The position numbers and the translations under genes were made by a program. A stretch of 64,000 nt of DNA from Haematococcus lacustris (lineage: Eukaryota; Chlorophyta; Chlorophyceae; Chlamydomonadales; Haematococcaceae): contig JASKMD010000027.1 of assembly GCA_030144725.1 (NCBI GenBank), forward strand, positions 3,334,842-3,398,841, written 5' to 3'. Each line of letters begins with the position of its first letter. Position 1 is the first letter of the stretch. Under the pieces are notes generated by a model. That model was not told where the DNA came from, did not search any database, and saw only the letters and a list, made by a program, of their open reading frames with translations. Below are positions 49,407 through 60,473 of the stretch, one piece after another.

Positions 49407-49901
49407 ATGGCCGAGGAAGAGGCGGCCACAGTGAAGGAGCCGCTTGATTTGATCAAACTCAGCCTTGACGAGCGTATCTACGTCAAGATGCGGGGCGAGC
49501 GAGAGATCAGGGGCAAGCTGCATGTAAGCAGGCCTCGCAACGACTGATGTGTTGACAACATGCAGTCATGTAGCATTCCCTGAACGTTGTGTCAGGCATA
49601 CGACCAACACTTGAACATGATCCTTGGGGACGTGGAAGAGACCATCACCACCGTCGAGATCGACGATGAAACATATGAGGAGATCATCAAGGTCAGCAGC
49701 AGCCCAGTGCGCATTGGTGTGCCCATAGATGTCAAATGCATGTCATGTGGATGGCGGGCCTGGCAGCAGCTCAACATTTGCCAAGTCCACATGCATTGCC
49801 TGGGTGATGGTCGCTGCTTGCAGACCCAGAAACGCACCATAGGCTTCTTGTTTGTCAGAGGGGACATGGTCATCCTGGTATCCCCTCCCCTCCGTACGTG
49901 A
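49407..49901 (+). CDS. LSM3: U6 snRNA-associated Sm-like protein LSm3
   Basis: Subunit of the LSm1-7 (mRNA decapping) and LSm2-8 (U6 snRNP) rings. Three exons, 49407-49523, 49596-49691 and 49824-49901, give 96 aa, the usual size. Sm1 motif: [35 protein letters not shown] (shown in part by exons 1-2). Sm2 motif: [20 protein letters not shown]. The start [18 protein letters not shown] matches the family closely. All introns are GT-AG and phase 0. A TGTAA lies 245 bp downstream. The gene is intact although it is 460 bp from a large repeat arm. Confidence 0.97.
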
Positions 49902-51337
49902 TGCAATGTGCCAGGACATGTCAGTCACCGCCAGCACCTGTTGGCAGCCGCATCGCCATCAGCCGTTGCGGCAGCTGCAGCCTGCTGGCAGCCACCCTTC
50001 TTGCAGTAACCACCGTGGGGTATGGCAGTGCAGGACGAGGGGCTGCAACTGAGCATAGCCAGCTCACAGGCGGCAACTTCGAGGCTGGTTGATTTTGTCA
50101 GAGTCAATGCAGATATAGACGCCTGACCTCCACCAAGTAAGGGAATGTAAGAGGGTGTTGGGTGCTTGATCTAGATTGCTGAGGAGTGAGCGAGCTGTCC
50201 TGCAGCTGGGACATGTCAGCTCAGCAGTTGTGGCTGCATGTTGTGCTGTGGCTTGAGCCATGAGTCACTGGTTTGCACTCAGCCTGCTCCTCGGCTTGCT
50301 GTCGATTGCTCAGTCATCAGCATGTCAAATTACCATCATGATTAGGCCATTGCAAGGCACCTTGAAGTCTCTCCTGTGCTCCCTGATGGTGGCTATAACA
50401 GGACGTCGAGTGCCACCACCATCATCATCACGACCATCACATTCACATTACTGCAGGACTGCGAATAGGCTGGCACTGTGTGACAGGGAGGGCCTTTTGT
50501 CGGCACATGGAGAGGTCATCAACCACTGCCTGTTGCGCTGAGGTGTTGGGAGCTCCCTTTGCTGGAGCAATAATGAACTGTCCGATGACTCATCAGTGAT
50601 GAGCTCTTTCATGATCCCATAATCTAATATTGTTCAAGCCCATGAAACAGCCAGGAGGGCCCATTGCAGTGCCAGCTCAGCCTTCCTCCTCTGCCTGCTG
50701 ATGCTGCTGAACACGCTGCCGCCGCCTCCTTAGCCGCCTCTGACTCCGCCGCACCCAGGCTGCTACGCATCGATGTTCTTTTCAGGTGCGAGTGCTTAGG
50801 TTGCCCCACTCAGCACGTTTCCGAAGCACGCATGCAGCAGCAAGCTACTACAAACTGCCTAAGAATGACGCCGGTTCAGAGAGCTATGAGTAACGAACAC
50901 ATATGAGTACTGCATGAGAACATTCCTATGAGTACTGGAGTAGGCAGGGTCGAGCTGGAGGGCCAGGAGCAGGGGGAGGACGAAACTGGGCTGGAAACTG
51001 AGCAAAAGGAGGGCGAACAATGAGTGCCTAGGTGGTGCGTGGCATGATGAAGATGTGTGCGACGCTGACATGTTGGGCTTCCTGTTCCTGCGTCAATACT
51101 GAGGCGGGCACGGGTCGCCGCTCACCATTGCGTTACGAATGCCGCTTTGCGCTGAGTTGCGGGCGCGCGCGCTCAGGTAGCTGTCGGCAATGGCTGGGAC
51201 CGCTGGTACTGTGCATGAGTTGGTGAATGAAAACACTACATTGCAAGTGCGCACCATGCAGGCGGCTGGGGTGACCCTTTTCATTTCCTTTTCTGGTTCT
51301 AATCATTCACAAACCAATGCAGTTCCAAGCTTTTTTC
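49902..51337. other. Intergenic, no confident gene
   Basis: Holds the LSM3 3' flank and short frames without splice support, including a start-like frame from ATG 51190 (MAGTAGTVHELVNENTTLQ) that finds no continuation. Confidence 0.45.
50146..50150 (+). terminator. TGTAA polyadenylation-type signal of LSM3
   Basis: First TGTAA on the sense strand after the LSM3 stop (245 bp). Confidence 0.4.
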
Positions 51338-51582
51338 TCCCTACAGCCCTCATGACACACCAAAATAAAGCATGAGTTGTAATCAAATACAGGCTGCGAG
51401 ATCATTATTGTAAAGGCTACTGACAGCGTACCTAATGCCCACTTCAGCTCAGCCTTCTGGTGTGTGAGCCTCCAGGTCTACTACTAGCAAGAGCTCTACC
51501 CTACTCTACAGCTCTTACTCACACACATCCCCTTTGTGAGGGGTTTGGTATCTTGTTTCTTGGGTTGTATTGCTGTAGCTGG
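51338..51582 (-). other. Conserved non-coding segment after the Fanzor-like ORF
   Basis: The outer part, starting at CCCTACAG and including GAGTTGTAA and ACAGGCTGCGAG, aligns with 35443-35548 behind nuclease copy 2. Flanking DNA beyond CCCTACAG does not align, so this marks one end of the mobile unit. In TnpB/Fanzor systems the guide (omega) RNA is encoded at this end; that role is inferred. Confidence 0.45.
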
Positions 51583-54152
51583 CTATCGCCGCCACTTGCG
51601 CCGCCACTTGCGCCGCCACTTGCGCAACAGGGCCTTGTCACGCACGTACACCCACTCCTGGCCTGGCCTGCCTGGCTTTGGCATGGCTGGGCGGCCTTCC
51701 CAGTAGCACAGCTCCGTGGGACGTGGGGCTGGGCCGACTGCACAGCGGCGGATGTTCAGCGCGGCTGATACGTCCCGGTCATAGAACCTGCACATGGGTG
51801 TGAGCGATGCATGGAGTCAACCCATGTGCCATGTCATGTGGGAGATGTTGCGGACATGCACATGTGCAGTGCCAGGCCAGTGCTTACCTGATGTTGTTGC
51901 TTGTTGAGCACATCAAGCCCCGGACTCGCGAACGCTTTGCCCCGCTGTACACTGGCCGTAGCCACCTGCATGGGCACATGGGGCAATGCATATTTGTAAG
52001 ATTTTCCCTTACCTTCCCAATCTTGACCCTACCCTGCCACCTTGACTCCACCACCTCCAAGCACTACCAACCCTCACCTCAACCCTGTCCCCAACCCTCT
52101 CACCTGAAGGACTCTGGCGGCTGTCCAGGGAGGGCCTCACTGGGGTGGCTGTAGGCTAAGCTGACCCGGCTGGTGCGGAACTCATCTATCATCACCACTC
52201 GTCCTGCCCCGAACTGCCTCACCGCCTCCTTCAGCATCTGGCTGACTGGCACACCCCTGCAGCCAATGTTGCCGCTGCCACTGAAGCCAACAGCTCCATA
52301 GGCCAGGGCCAGGATGCGGGCCGGCCACCGCTGCTTGGCCTGCTTGATGAGCTGCAGCCACATATAGCAAGACACAGTGGCACACATGTGTAAGGTGAGG
52401 TATAGCATCAGCAACAGGGGTAGCAAGAGCAGCAACTGGCCAGGTGTGCTGACTTTGGTTGACTGCTGCCTTGCTCGTGACAGCTGCTACTGGCCCAGGC
52501 AGCCATGGCCTGCCGCGTGCTGCCACTGTCGCGGTAGTACTGCCCAGCTGTAAGCGTCCGCTGCCACACGGACACCACTGTGCCGGCAGCGCTGCGCTCC
52601 TCGTGCGCCTCAGTGACAATGTTTGTCTTGCCCGGGTCCACGCCCAGCTACTCCGCGTCGAGGTGGGCCAGCGGGTTGACTGCGCCCATGTGCTTGCCCA
52701 TCCGCGGCAGCTCTGCGGGTGGAGCGGCAGGCTTGGGCCGCAGGAACATCACGCTGAGGGCGACTCCATCAGTGTGCACGATCTGCGCGAAGTTGTGCTT
52801 GGGGCTGGCAAGCTTTTGGCGGCGAGGGTCGGGCAGCAATGCGTCCCATCGGTTGGCCACCTGCGGCCACCATAAACACAACCAAGGCACCTCATCAGCC
52901 TGTGTAGGCAGCTGGCTAAAGGCTCACAAGGCAGTCGACAGCACACATGGCAGCTGACGGAGCACCCAAGGACTGGCTGGCACCTGACTGCAAGGAGCAC
53001 TCACATGGCTGTCTTTGGGCCCTTCAATGTAGTGGCCCGGCCTCGCTGGGTCAGGTAGGGCACCGTTCCTGAACTTCGCCAAGGAGGTGCCCCCCTCCTC
53101 CGTCAGCACCCCCAGCATGCCGGCGTCACTCATCATGCCGTAGAGGCCCCGTGTGTCAATGAAGACATGCCGAACACTGCACTTGCTGGTGGGGGTGAGG
53201 GCATAGGGTGTGGGGGGGCGGGTCGGCCTAAGCAGCAGCCCGGGGTTTGTGAGCTCAGCCTGCTGCCAGGGCACCATATCCAGCTGCCAGGCTGCCATGG
53301 CTGCCTCCATCTCTCCGGTAGTGTGCACTGCATGGCGCAGCAGCCGGCCCTGGTTGGCTGGATCCTCCACCCAGTCCTCATTCACCAGCTCCCCCTCCTC
53401 AAGCCCCATCAGGCCCCGCTGCAATGCCACCTCCTCCAGCAGCCAGCTGACGTCCAGCCCGCACACCATGCGGCGCACATAGGTGCACTCCCGCTTTGAC
53501 CAGGCTGGCAGGTGCCCACCACCCAGCCCCTAGAATCCAAATCTGCGCTGGTGTTCCTCAGTGCCCACAAGAGCTTAGCCCCAGCCAAGGACACTGATTT
53601 CTTGAGCCTGCCAGCGAAGAGCATCGTGAGCATGTTGCTGAAAGCTGTCTCCAGCTGCTTGCCGACGTGGTCCACCATGTTGGTGTCTGAGGGGTGGCGA
53701 GGGATTGCTGCGAGGCGGGCGCGAAGGTCAGGGTGCGCTGCCAGCACGGCAGCCATTGCCGCGTTTGGCCGTGTGTTCGCGCCGTTTCCGGGCAGGCCGC
53801 GGCACAGCTGCAGGAACAGGTTCCTGCAGCTCAGGTCCGGGATGGCTGCCTGGGAGATTGGGATGTCTGTGTACACGGGCTGGTCGTGCAGGCCGAGCGG
53901 GTCGGCTACGTGAATGGTAAACAAGCCGCGCACGAGTAAGCCCAACAGCACGCTGGCGAGCACCGCCCGCTCGCTGATGGCCTCCACTCGTGGATGCACA
54001 GCGTCGGCCAGAAAGGCATCCCAATGCTCTTGCGGGAGGTGGTCGATGAGGTGGGCTAGCTTACACTTCCTGCCGTGGTATGTGTTGTCCCTATCGCGGG
54101 CAGCGCGGGCCTCTCCGGAAACCTTAATGTCACTGTCCGGGTCCTCCGGCAT
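51583..54152 (-). pseudogene. Fanzor/TnpB-like RuvC nuclease, near full-length copy 1
   Basis: Relative of eukaryotic RNA-guided DNA nucleases. Minus-strand exons: about 54152-53005, 52860 to about 52500 (donor unresolved), 52351-52104, 51965-51888 and 51787-51583, roughly 650-680 aa. RuvC-I LGVDPGKTNIVT; RuvC-II GAGRVVMIDEFRTSRVSL; RuvC-III FYDRDVSAALNIRRC, so the Asp-Glu-Asp triad is present. The usual two CxxC pairs between II and III are reduced (GLMCSTSNN), leaving no complete zinc knuckle. The tail is KWRRKWRRKWRR. Lesions: a 1-bp deletion near 53565 relative to copy 2, TAG at 53530-53532 and TAG at 52648-52650 just before RuvC-I. The start is ambiguous (ATG 54152, or 54189 with a frameshift). 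Confidence 0.82.
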
Positions 54153-54494
54153 AGGCCTAGGCACGGTTTGTCTTTCTTCTTAGCCATAGAAAAATCATGG
54201 CAGCACTTGACACGATGCACACCCGCTGCCAGTGCCCAGACTATGTACAAGCGGTGGTAGACACTCTGGGGCTAAGAGCAATCTCAACCCTCAGTCTGAC
54301 CAGCCACCTCTTCCTTTAATGCAGTTCCAATGATTCAGGAAATCCATGACAGATGCAGACTTGTAGTGTGTGCTTATGGCGCTGAGGTTGCACCATGAGC
54401 TCCCTGCACCCGCGCGACCCCGAGGTGCGAGACCCAACTCGCACCTGTGCCTTCTTCGCCTCTTTACGCCTTCCCTTGCTCTCTATTTTAGCAG
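54153..54494. promoter_or_regulatory. Divergent interval between nuclease copy 1 and the PP2C gene
   Basis: 342 bp separating opposite-strand starts. The outer 5' boundary of the nuclease element should lie here, but it could not be fixed because copy 2 diverges just upstream of its ATG. Confidence 0.4.
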
Positions 54495-57138
54495 ATGTCG
54501 CGACCGCGGCACAGGCGCAAGACTCGCGGGTTCCCGCAGCCCGGCAGTCGCACCTCACTGAAGGAGGTGAGTTTACAAGGCGCTCTATCCGCGCAACTCA
54601 CCAGCACTAAACGTTGAAGTCCGAGGTATAAACTCACTTGAAAGCCCTGTCCTCAATACGCAGTCAACTGCCCATGCCTTGTCTTGGCCGTTTCAGCGCT
54701 TCTGGCGCTATGTTGGTGAGCGTCTGTTGCAGCACACTGTTTGCATGCGGTTTAAGCACCAAGCCTGGCCGTGCCTCGCAACCAAATCCACAAAAGCTGA
54801 GCAGCCCACTGAGGCTGGCTGGAGCACGGCTGTCACACTCTGTCATGTCACATCAAGCCCGAATTGAAGCATGTCAATTCAAGCCCGGGTGCTGCCATGT
54901 CTCCGCAGTCCCAAAAGTGTTGCCTAACCATGGTGAGCAGCTCATAAAAATACCCGGCATGCACTTGCTGGTGGGCAGTTGCGTCTCCCAGGGTGACATG
55001 CAATTCCAGGTGAGCCACCTCTCTAGATTGGCTGCAGCTTGCAACCCTGCAGCTATGCAGCCACGCAGCCATAACCATACCCCCTGCTGTAGGAAGACCG
55101 TGTGGACCTGGTCAGCGATGGCCAGGTGGCCGCCTTCGCAGTCTATGACGGCCACTGCTCCGAATGGGTCGCCTCACAACTGGCGGAGAAGCTGCTGCAG
55201 GTGCTGACAAAGCTGTGGTCCTTGAGACCTTGCAGCAGCAATGGCAGCAACAGCAGCAACAGCGGTAACAGCAGTAGCAACAATAGCTGCAGCAGCAGGT
55301 GCAGGCCCTGCTGCAGCCACGTTGAGGAGCAGTGGCAGCAGACGTGTTCCCACAACAGTTCCCAGTACAACCCCCTTCTTGGACCTGGCTCCTCAGAAGC
55401 TTACACTCCCCTACCTGCCATCAACCTGGCAACAGTTCCCACAACAGCCTGCTCAGTCAAACAAAACTCACTCAACAAGGAAAAACATGCTTGACTGTGG
55501 GCAATCTCACTCAGCTACTCCACTCAAGTTGAGGCATCCTCGGTCGCACCCTTGGTGACTGCCAACCCCAGGCTGCTCAGACTAGCTCACACAGCTCATG
55601 TCTAGCCCTGGCCAGGGCTGCTGGCCACATGCCAGCGCCACACTGGTCAGCCAGGTGGAGACCAGCCCGTAGCCGGACCCCTGCCAGACCACAGCCTGAC
55701 TGGGGCTGCACCCCACACCCGCATGCACTTTGGCTCACTTAGCGCTTGCATGCTTGCATGCAGCGCATGGTGCGTGCGGTGAGCATGGAGCTAGAGCGGC
55801 TGACATGGGAGGTGGGCAGCCCCTACAAGGTCATCAAGGTGGGGCCACCCCACCCAGCCGGCAGCATCAGCCCAGGGCCAAGGAACAGAAAAGTGTGCTT
55901 GGGTGCCAGTGGCAGCCCAGGGCTGTAGAAGAACGCTTACTTACAGCAGCAGCAGCAGCAGCAGCAGCCTGGTCCGTGTCCCAGCCAGCATGGGCGCTGT
56001 CAGTGAGGCAGGGGTCCCAGCTGCCAGCTGCAGGGCAGCACCCATCAGCAGGGCTGCACTTGCAGCAGTGTCACAACCACAGGGGCCCACAGGGGCAGCA
56101 ACGGAGCTCCCTCACACACTGTGCTCACCCCTCTGCCTCCGCCTCTGCTCTTGATCAGGGCTGCAGCATCAGCAGAGCCTGTTGCCTTTCATGCTTCAGA
56201 GCAGGGCTGCAAGGGTTAGGGTTAGGGTTAGGATTAGTCTACGCATCAAGAATGGGCAGCAACCGCAGCATACAGCAGGCTGCTGAAGATGGGCCCAGGC
56301 AGACTGGATGCCATTGTGTGTCAGCCTCCAGGCCAGCGCAGCACTCGCCCTGGTCCAGAGCAGTCAGGAGGCAGTGTGGTGCGGCAGTGGGCCAGCCAGG
56401 GGGAGGAGGAGCTAGGGGAGGGGAGGGCCCCAGGCAAAGTGGGTTGCTAACAGCTGCGGTGCTGGCTGCAGGACGCCATCTTGCGCTGCTACCTGGACCT
56501 GAACCATGAGGTGGTGCAGCAGCTCAAGCGCAAGTTTGACAAGGCAAGGGTGGTGGGCAGGGCAAGGGTCAAGGCAAGGGTCATGCAGGGGTCATGCAGG
56601 GGTCATGCAGGGGTCATGCAGGGGTCAGGGGTGCAAGGCGTAGCCCAGGGCTTATGAGGGGCAGGCCCGGATGTAGGTCACGCTGTAGGGGCTCTAGGGG
56701 CACTGAGGCACCGAGCTTGTCATGTAGGGGGCCAGGGGCCAGGGGAGGGGTTATGGCAGCCATACACCGATGTCTCACTCATACTCAAGGTAGGCTGTGT
56801 GAGGTATTGACAGTCAGGGTAGGCAGTGGGGCAGGCAGGCGGAGCTCTTGACCCTGACCCTAACCCCGACCCTACCTTGGCACATTGGAGCATCCGGGCT
56901 AACCCCGACCCTGCCTCGCACCAGGCTGGCTGCCGCTCCACGCTGCGCTGCCTCTCAGGCCGTGCGGCAAGGCAAGGCGTGTGGGTGGGCGGGCTCCAGC
57001 GCTGTGACGGCCCTGGTGGCGCGCATCGGGCGCAAGCACGTGCTGTTTGTGGCCAGCTGCGGGGACAGCAGCGCGGTGCTGTGCCACTGCCGCCATGACA
57101 GCCGCCATAACTACACGTGAGACTCTTGTTGTTGTTGC

Positions 57139-57184
<46 letters not shown>

Positions 57185-60100
57185 CTTGTTCTTGTGCTTG
57201 TGCTTGTTTTGCCTTTGAACCACTGAGGCACAGCGGCTGGCAGTGCTGGCGGCACAGCGGCTGCCGCCTCCACCACCATTGCTGCTGCTGCTGCTGCTGC
57301 TACAACTGCCGCCTCCATCACTGCTGCTGCTGGCACAACAGCGGCTGGGGCCAGGTGCGAGCCAGGCCTGGTGCAGCAAGCAGCCAAGGGGCAGATCCTT
57401 GCCCTAGACAGCCAGGCAATACAGCCTGCCACAAGCAGTCGGAGCAGCCAGGGGACGGTGCCCTGCAGCAGTGAGCCACACTGCATGACAAGAGGCTGGG
57501 CTGGGCTGGGCCTGGGTGCGGGTGGGGCCTGCTGCACTTGACTGCCTGTGTGCTGGGGCTGGCATCCTTGGGTGTGCTTGTGCTTGTGTTTGTGCATAAT
57601 GTGTACCTTACCGTAAGACTGGGCAGCAAGAACAAGGGCCAAGGTTAGGGTAATATTAGGGTTGGAGTTAGCCCATCACCTTCACCCTATGCGTCAAGAC
57701 GGACGCGGAGGGCTCACCTTAACCCTATGCGTCAAGACAGGGCAACACGTGCAGCATACAGTAGGCTGCTGAATATGGAGCCAGGCAGACTGGATGTCAT
57801 TGCCTGGGTGTCAGCTTCAGGCCAGCGCAGCACAGCGCAGCTGGGCCAGCGCAGTCAGGGGACAGAGAGGTGCGGCAGGGGGCCAGACAGGGGGAGGGGG
57901 AGCTAGGGGAGGGGGTTAGGGTCAGGAGCAGGCAGTCAGGGCGCAATGTGGTGCGGCAGTGGGCGAAACTGGGGGAGGAGGAGGAGCAGGGGGGAAGAGG
58001 AGCAGGGGGGAGGAGGAGCAAGGGGGAGGTGGTGCAGGAATTGTGGCTGGGGTGTAGTGTGTAGGAGAGGGCAGGGCCTGTGAACCTGGGCTTGGCATGC
58101 TTGGGTGCGTTTATGGGCTGAGCGTGAGAGCTGAGAGCCACCAGCCTCCCCCTTTCTCACTATGACCAGGACCAAGATGGCAGCATCTGCTGCCACCACC
58201 ACCTGGCCAGCCATGGAAAGCGCGGGGCTGCCTGTGTGTACTCTAGCCGGTGTGACTCACGGCAGTGTCATGGCTCTAGCCTAAGGACTCCCCAGCACCC
58301 TCCCCTCCTGCTGCTGCTGGGCCCGTTGCTGCTGCCACCACTAGTGCTGCTGCCACTGCTGCTGCTGCTGCCTGTGCTGCTGCCTGTGCTGCTGCTGCTG
58401 CTGCTGCCTGTGCTGCTGCCTGCCTCCAGGTTCCTGCCCCTCAGCGTGAGCCACCTGGTGCGTGACGCCCTGCCCGGTGAGCTGCAGCGTGTGGCGGCGC
58501 GGGGAGGCCAGCTGGACCTAGCAGCAGGGCTGCTGCGCACTGCGGGCAGCCACGGCCACGGGCTGCGCACCACTCGCTCCTTCGGTTCCCTGCCCTTCAG
58601 GCAAGACTGACTGCGAGGCCTGGTGCCTGACCTGACATGGGGTGGGGGGGTGCGGGGGTGGGGTGGGGTGGGGTGGGCAGAGGTGGCCTGCTGTGTGACC
58701 GCCATGAGGTGTTGTGTGTGCAGGCAGTGCAGTGGCGCCCTGCTCTCAGCAGTGTGCTGTGCTGTGGGGTGGGGTGGGGTCAATAAACTTACTAGACAGA
58801 CTAGGCAGGCGGTAGCTCCTCCCTTAATGCACGCAGGCTCTGCTGTAGTCTTCTTCTTCTTCTTCCTCTTCTTGGGGTGGGGCGGAGTGCAGAAGCCATC
58901 CCCCACAGCTGTGCGGAGGTGGCCTGCTGTTTGACCCCCGTGACGTGGTGTGTGTGTGTAGCTGTGTAGTGCCATGCTGATTATGGCAGTATGCTAGGCT
59001 GTGCTGTGCTGTGCTGTCCCCAGGCCTGCTGTGACAGCAGAGCCTGACATCACACTGTGTGAGCTGGACCCTCACCAGGAGTCAGTGCTGTACTTGGCCT
59101 CAGACGGAGTCGCGGGTGCGCCCCTAGCACTCCACCCCTTCACCACCACCCCTGGTGCAGCCTGGCTCCTCTCACGCCGCGCACTACAGCTCGCCTGCCC
59201 CCTCAAAGTGTAGACCTCACACAGCCTGCCTCACTCAGCCTGCCTGTGCCCTCCAGGCGTCAACCTCACACCTTCAGGCCTTGCACGAGTTGCCAGGCCC
59301 TCTCACGCTTGCCTTGCCTCAGCCGCAGCAGCCGCACCCCTGCCTCACCCCTGCCTCACAGCCTGCCTGCCCTCCCGCACCCCTGCACAGCCCGCCTGCC
59401 TCTCCTCACCTCCTGCACAGTCATGCTCCCAAACAGCTCATCACAGGCCGCTGAAGCTGCCAAAGCCAGCCCGGACCTCCCGCACCTCCTGCCCCTACCC
59501 ACCCCTCAATACTTGCCTACCCCCCCAAGCTTGCCTTACCCCCCACAGCCCATCTGGATATTACTTACATTGCGGTGCCGATTCCACTGACTAGCTTGTG
59601 GTTTGGCGTTTAAGCTTTACATTGCCTGAAGAGAGCGTACCTGCTGGCATGTGTTGCGTAGCTGGTAGCCTGTGCTGTTGGCCAGAGCAGTGCTATGCTG
59701 TGCTGGCCTGTGCTGTGCTGCTGTCCAGTGCTGCGCTGGTGGCGGGTGCTTGCCTGAGCTGCAGAGCTGCTGCCCGAGGCCTGGGCGAGCTCGCTGCTGG
59801 TGGCCAAGCTGGGGCAGAGCGGTGGCAGCAGTGGTGGGCAGGCCGCAGCTGACCTGGTGGCCAAGGCACGCAGGTGTGGCCCGGCTGGCAGGTCCACCCT
59901 CTACTGTAGGTCAACTGTAGCTCAGCTTCCTGTCAGCTTCTAGCCAGCTTCCACAGCCATAGCTAAGCCTCCTAGGTCAGCTTTTGGCCAGCTTTTGGCC
60001 AGCTTTTGGCCAGCTTCCACAGCCATAGGGAACCAGGGTAAGGATCGAAGGATGTGAAACCTGGTACTGCCTCCTCGCAAACCTGCTGGCATCACGCCCC

Positions 60101-60473
60101 ACAAGCTCCTAGTCCTCTTGCTCCTGTACTCCTTTAGCTGCTAGGCCTTGCCATTCATTTCCTTCAATCCAGGGTCAAGGAGACCCTCCAACCAGCCTGG
60201 CCTTTGGGCTGCCGTCTCCCCCTAGCGGCAGTGAGGGCAGTTCTGGTGTGCGTGCGCAACAGCACGGTGCCGGTGTCTTGCTAGTCAGGCCACACAGGGC
60301 AGTGGGTGGCTGCTGCGACCACTCCAGGTCACACCTGCTGCCATGGTGTGAGTGACCGCAGCTACGCTCACCAGGCGTTTGGCAAGGGCAGCGTGGACAA
60401 CCAGACCATGCTGGTGGTGCGTTTCAAGCCGGTGGGTCAGTCGCCAGCCGCCCTGGGTTGTCAATCCCTATAG
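54495..60473 (+). CDS. PP2C-type Ser/Thr protein phosphatase
   Basis: Mg/Mn-dependent protein phosphatase. Eleven exons: 54495-54566, 54697-54715, 54909-55009, 55093-55200, 55764-55838, 56472-56543, 56959-57116, 58430-58600, 59024-59115, 59765-59873 and 60362-60473; 362 aa, all phases consistent. Motifs in order: GDMQFQEDRVDL, FAVYDGHCSEW, AGSSAVTALV, FVASCGDSSAVL, LQRVAARGG, RTTRSFGSLPFR, EPDITLCELD, VLYLASDGVAE and GKGSVDNQTMLVVRF. The metal-binding Asp residues of ED, DGH, SDG and DN are kept; canonical DGHGG and GDSRA are DGHCS and GDSSA. Exon 2 is only 19 bp. The exon-8 intron has a GC donor (GCAAGA). Exon 6 may end at 56549 instead. Confidence 0.9.
56213..56236. repeat. Short interstitial telomeric repeat
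   Basis: Three to four GGGTTA units in a PP2C intron. Confidence 0.85.
57126..57184. repeat. (GTT)n microsatellite
   Basis: About 19 GTT units just after the exon-7 donor of the PP2C gene. Confidence 0.97.

Noticed and set aside
51583..54152. Reassigned TAG codon to explain the nuclease stops
   Set aside because: TAG is an ordinary stop in several genes here (both propeller-family genes and PP2C end with it), and a frameshift is present too; decay is simpler.
56544..56549. Fourth GC-AG intron after PP2C exon 6 (AAG|GCAAGG)
   Set aside because: A GT donor six bases further (AGG|GTGGTG) keeps the same phase, so the GC donor is not required.
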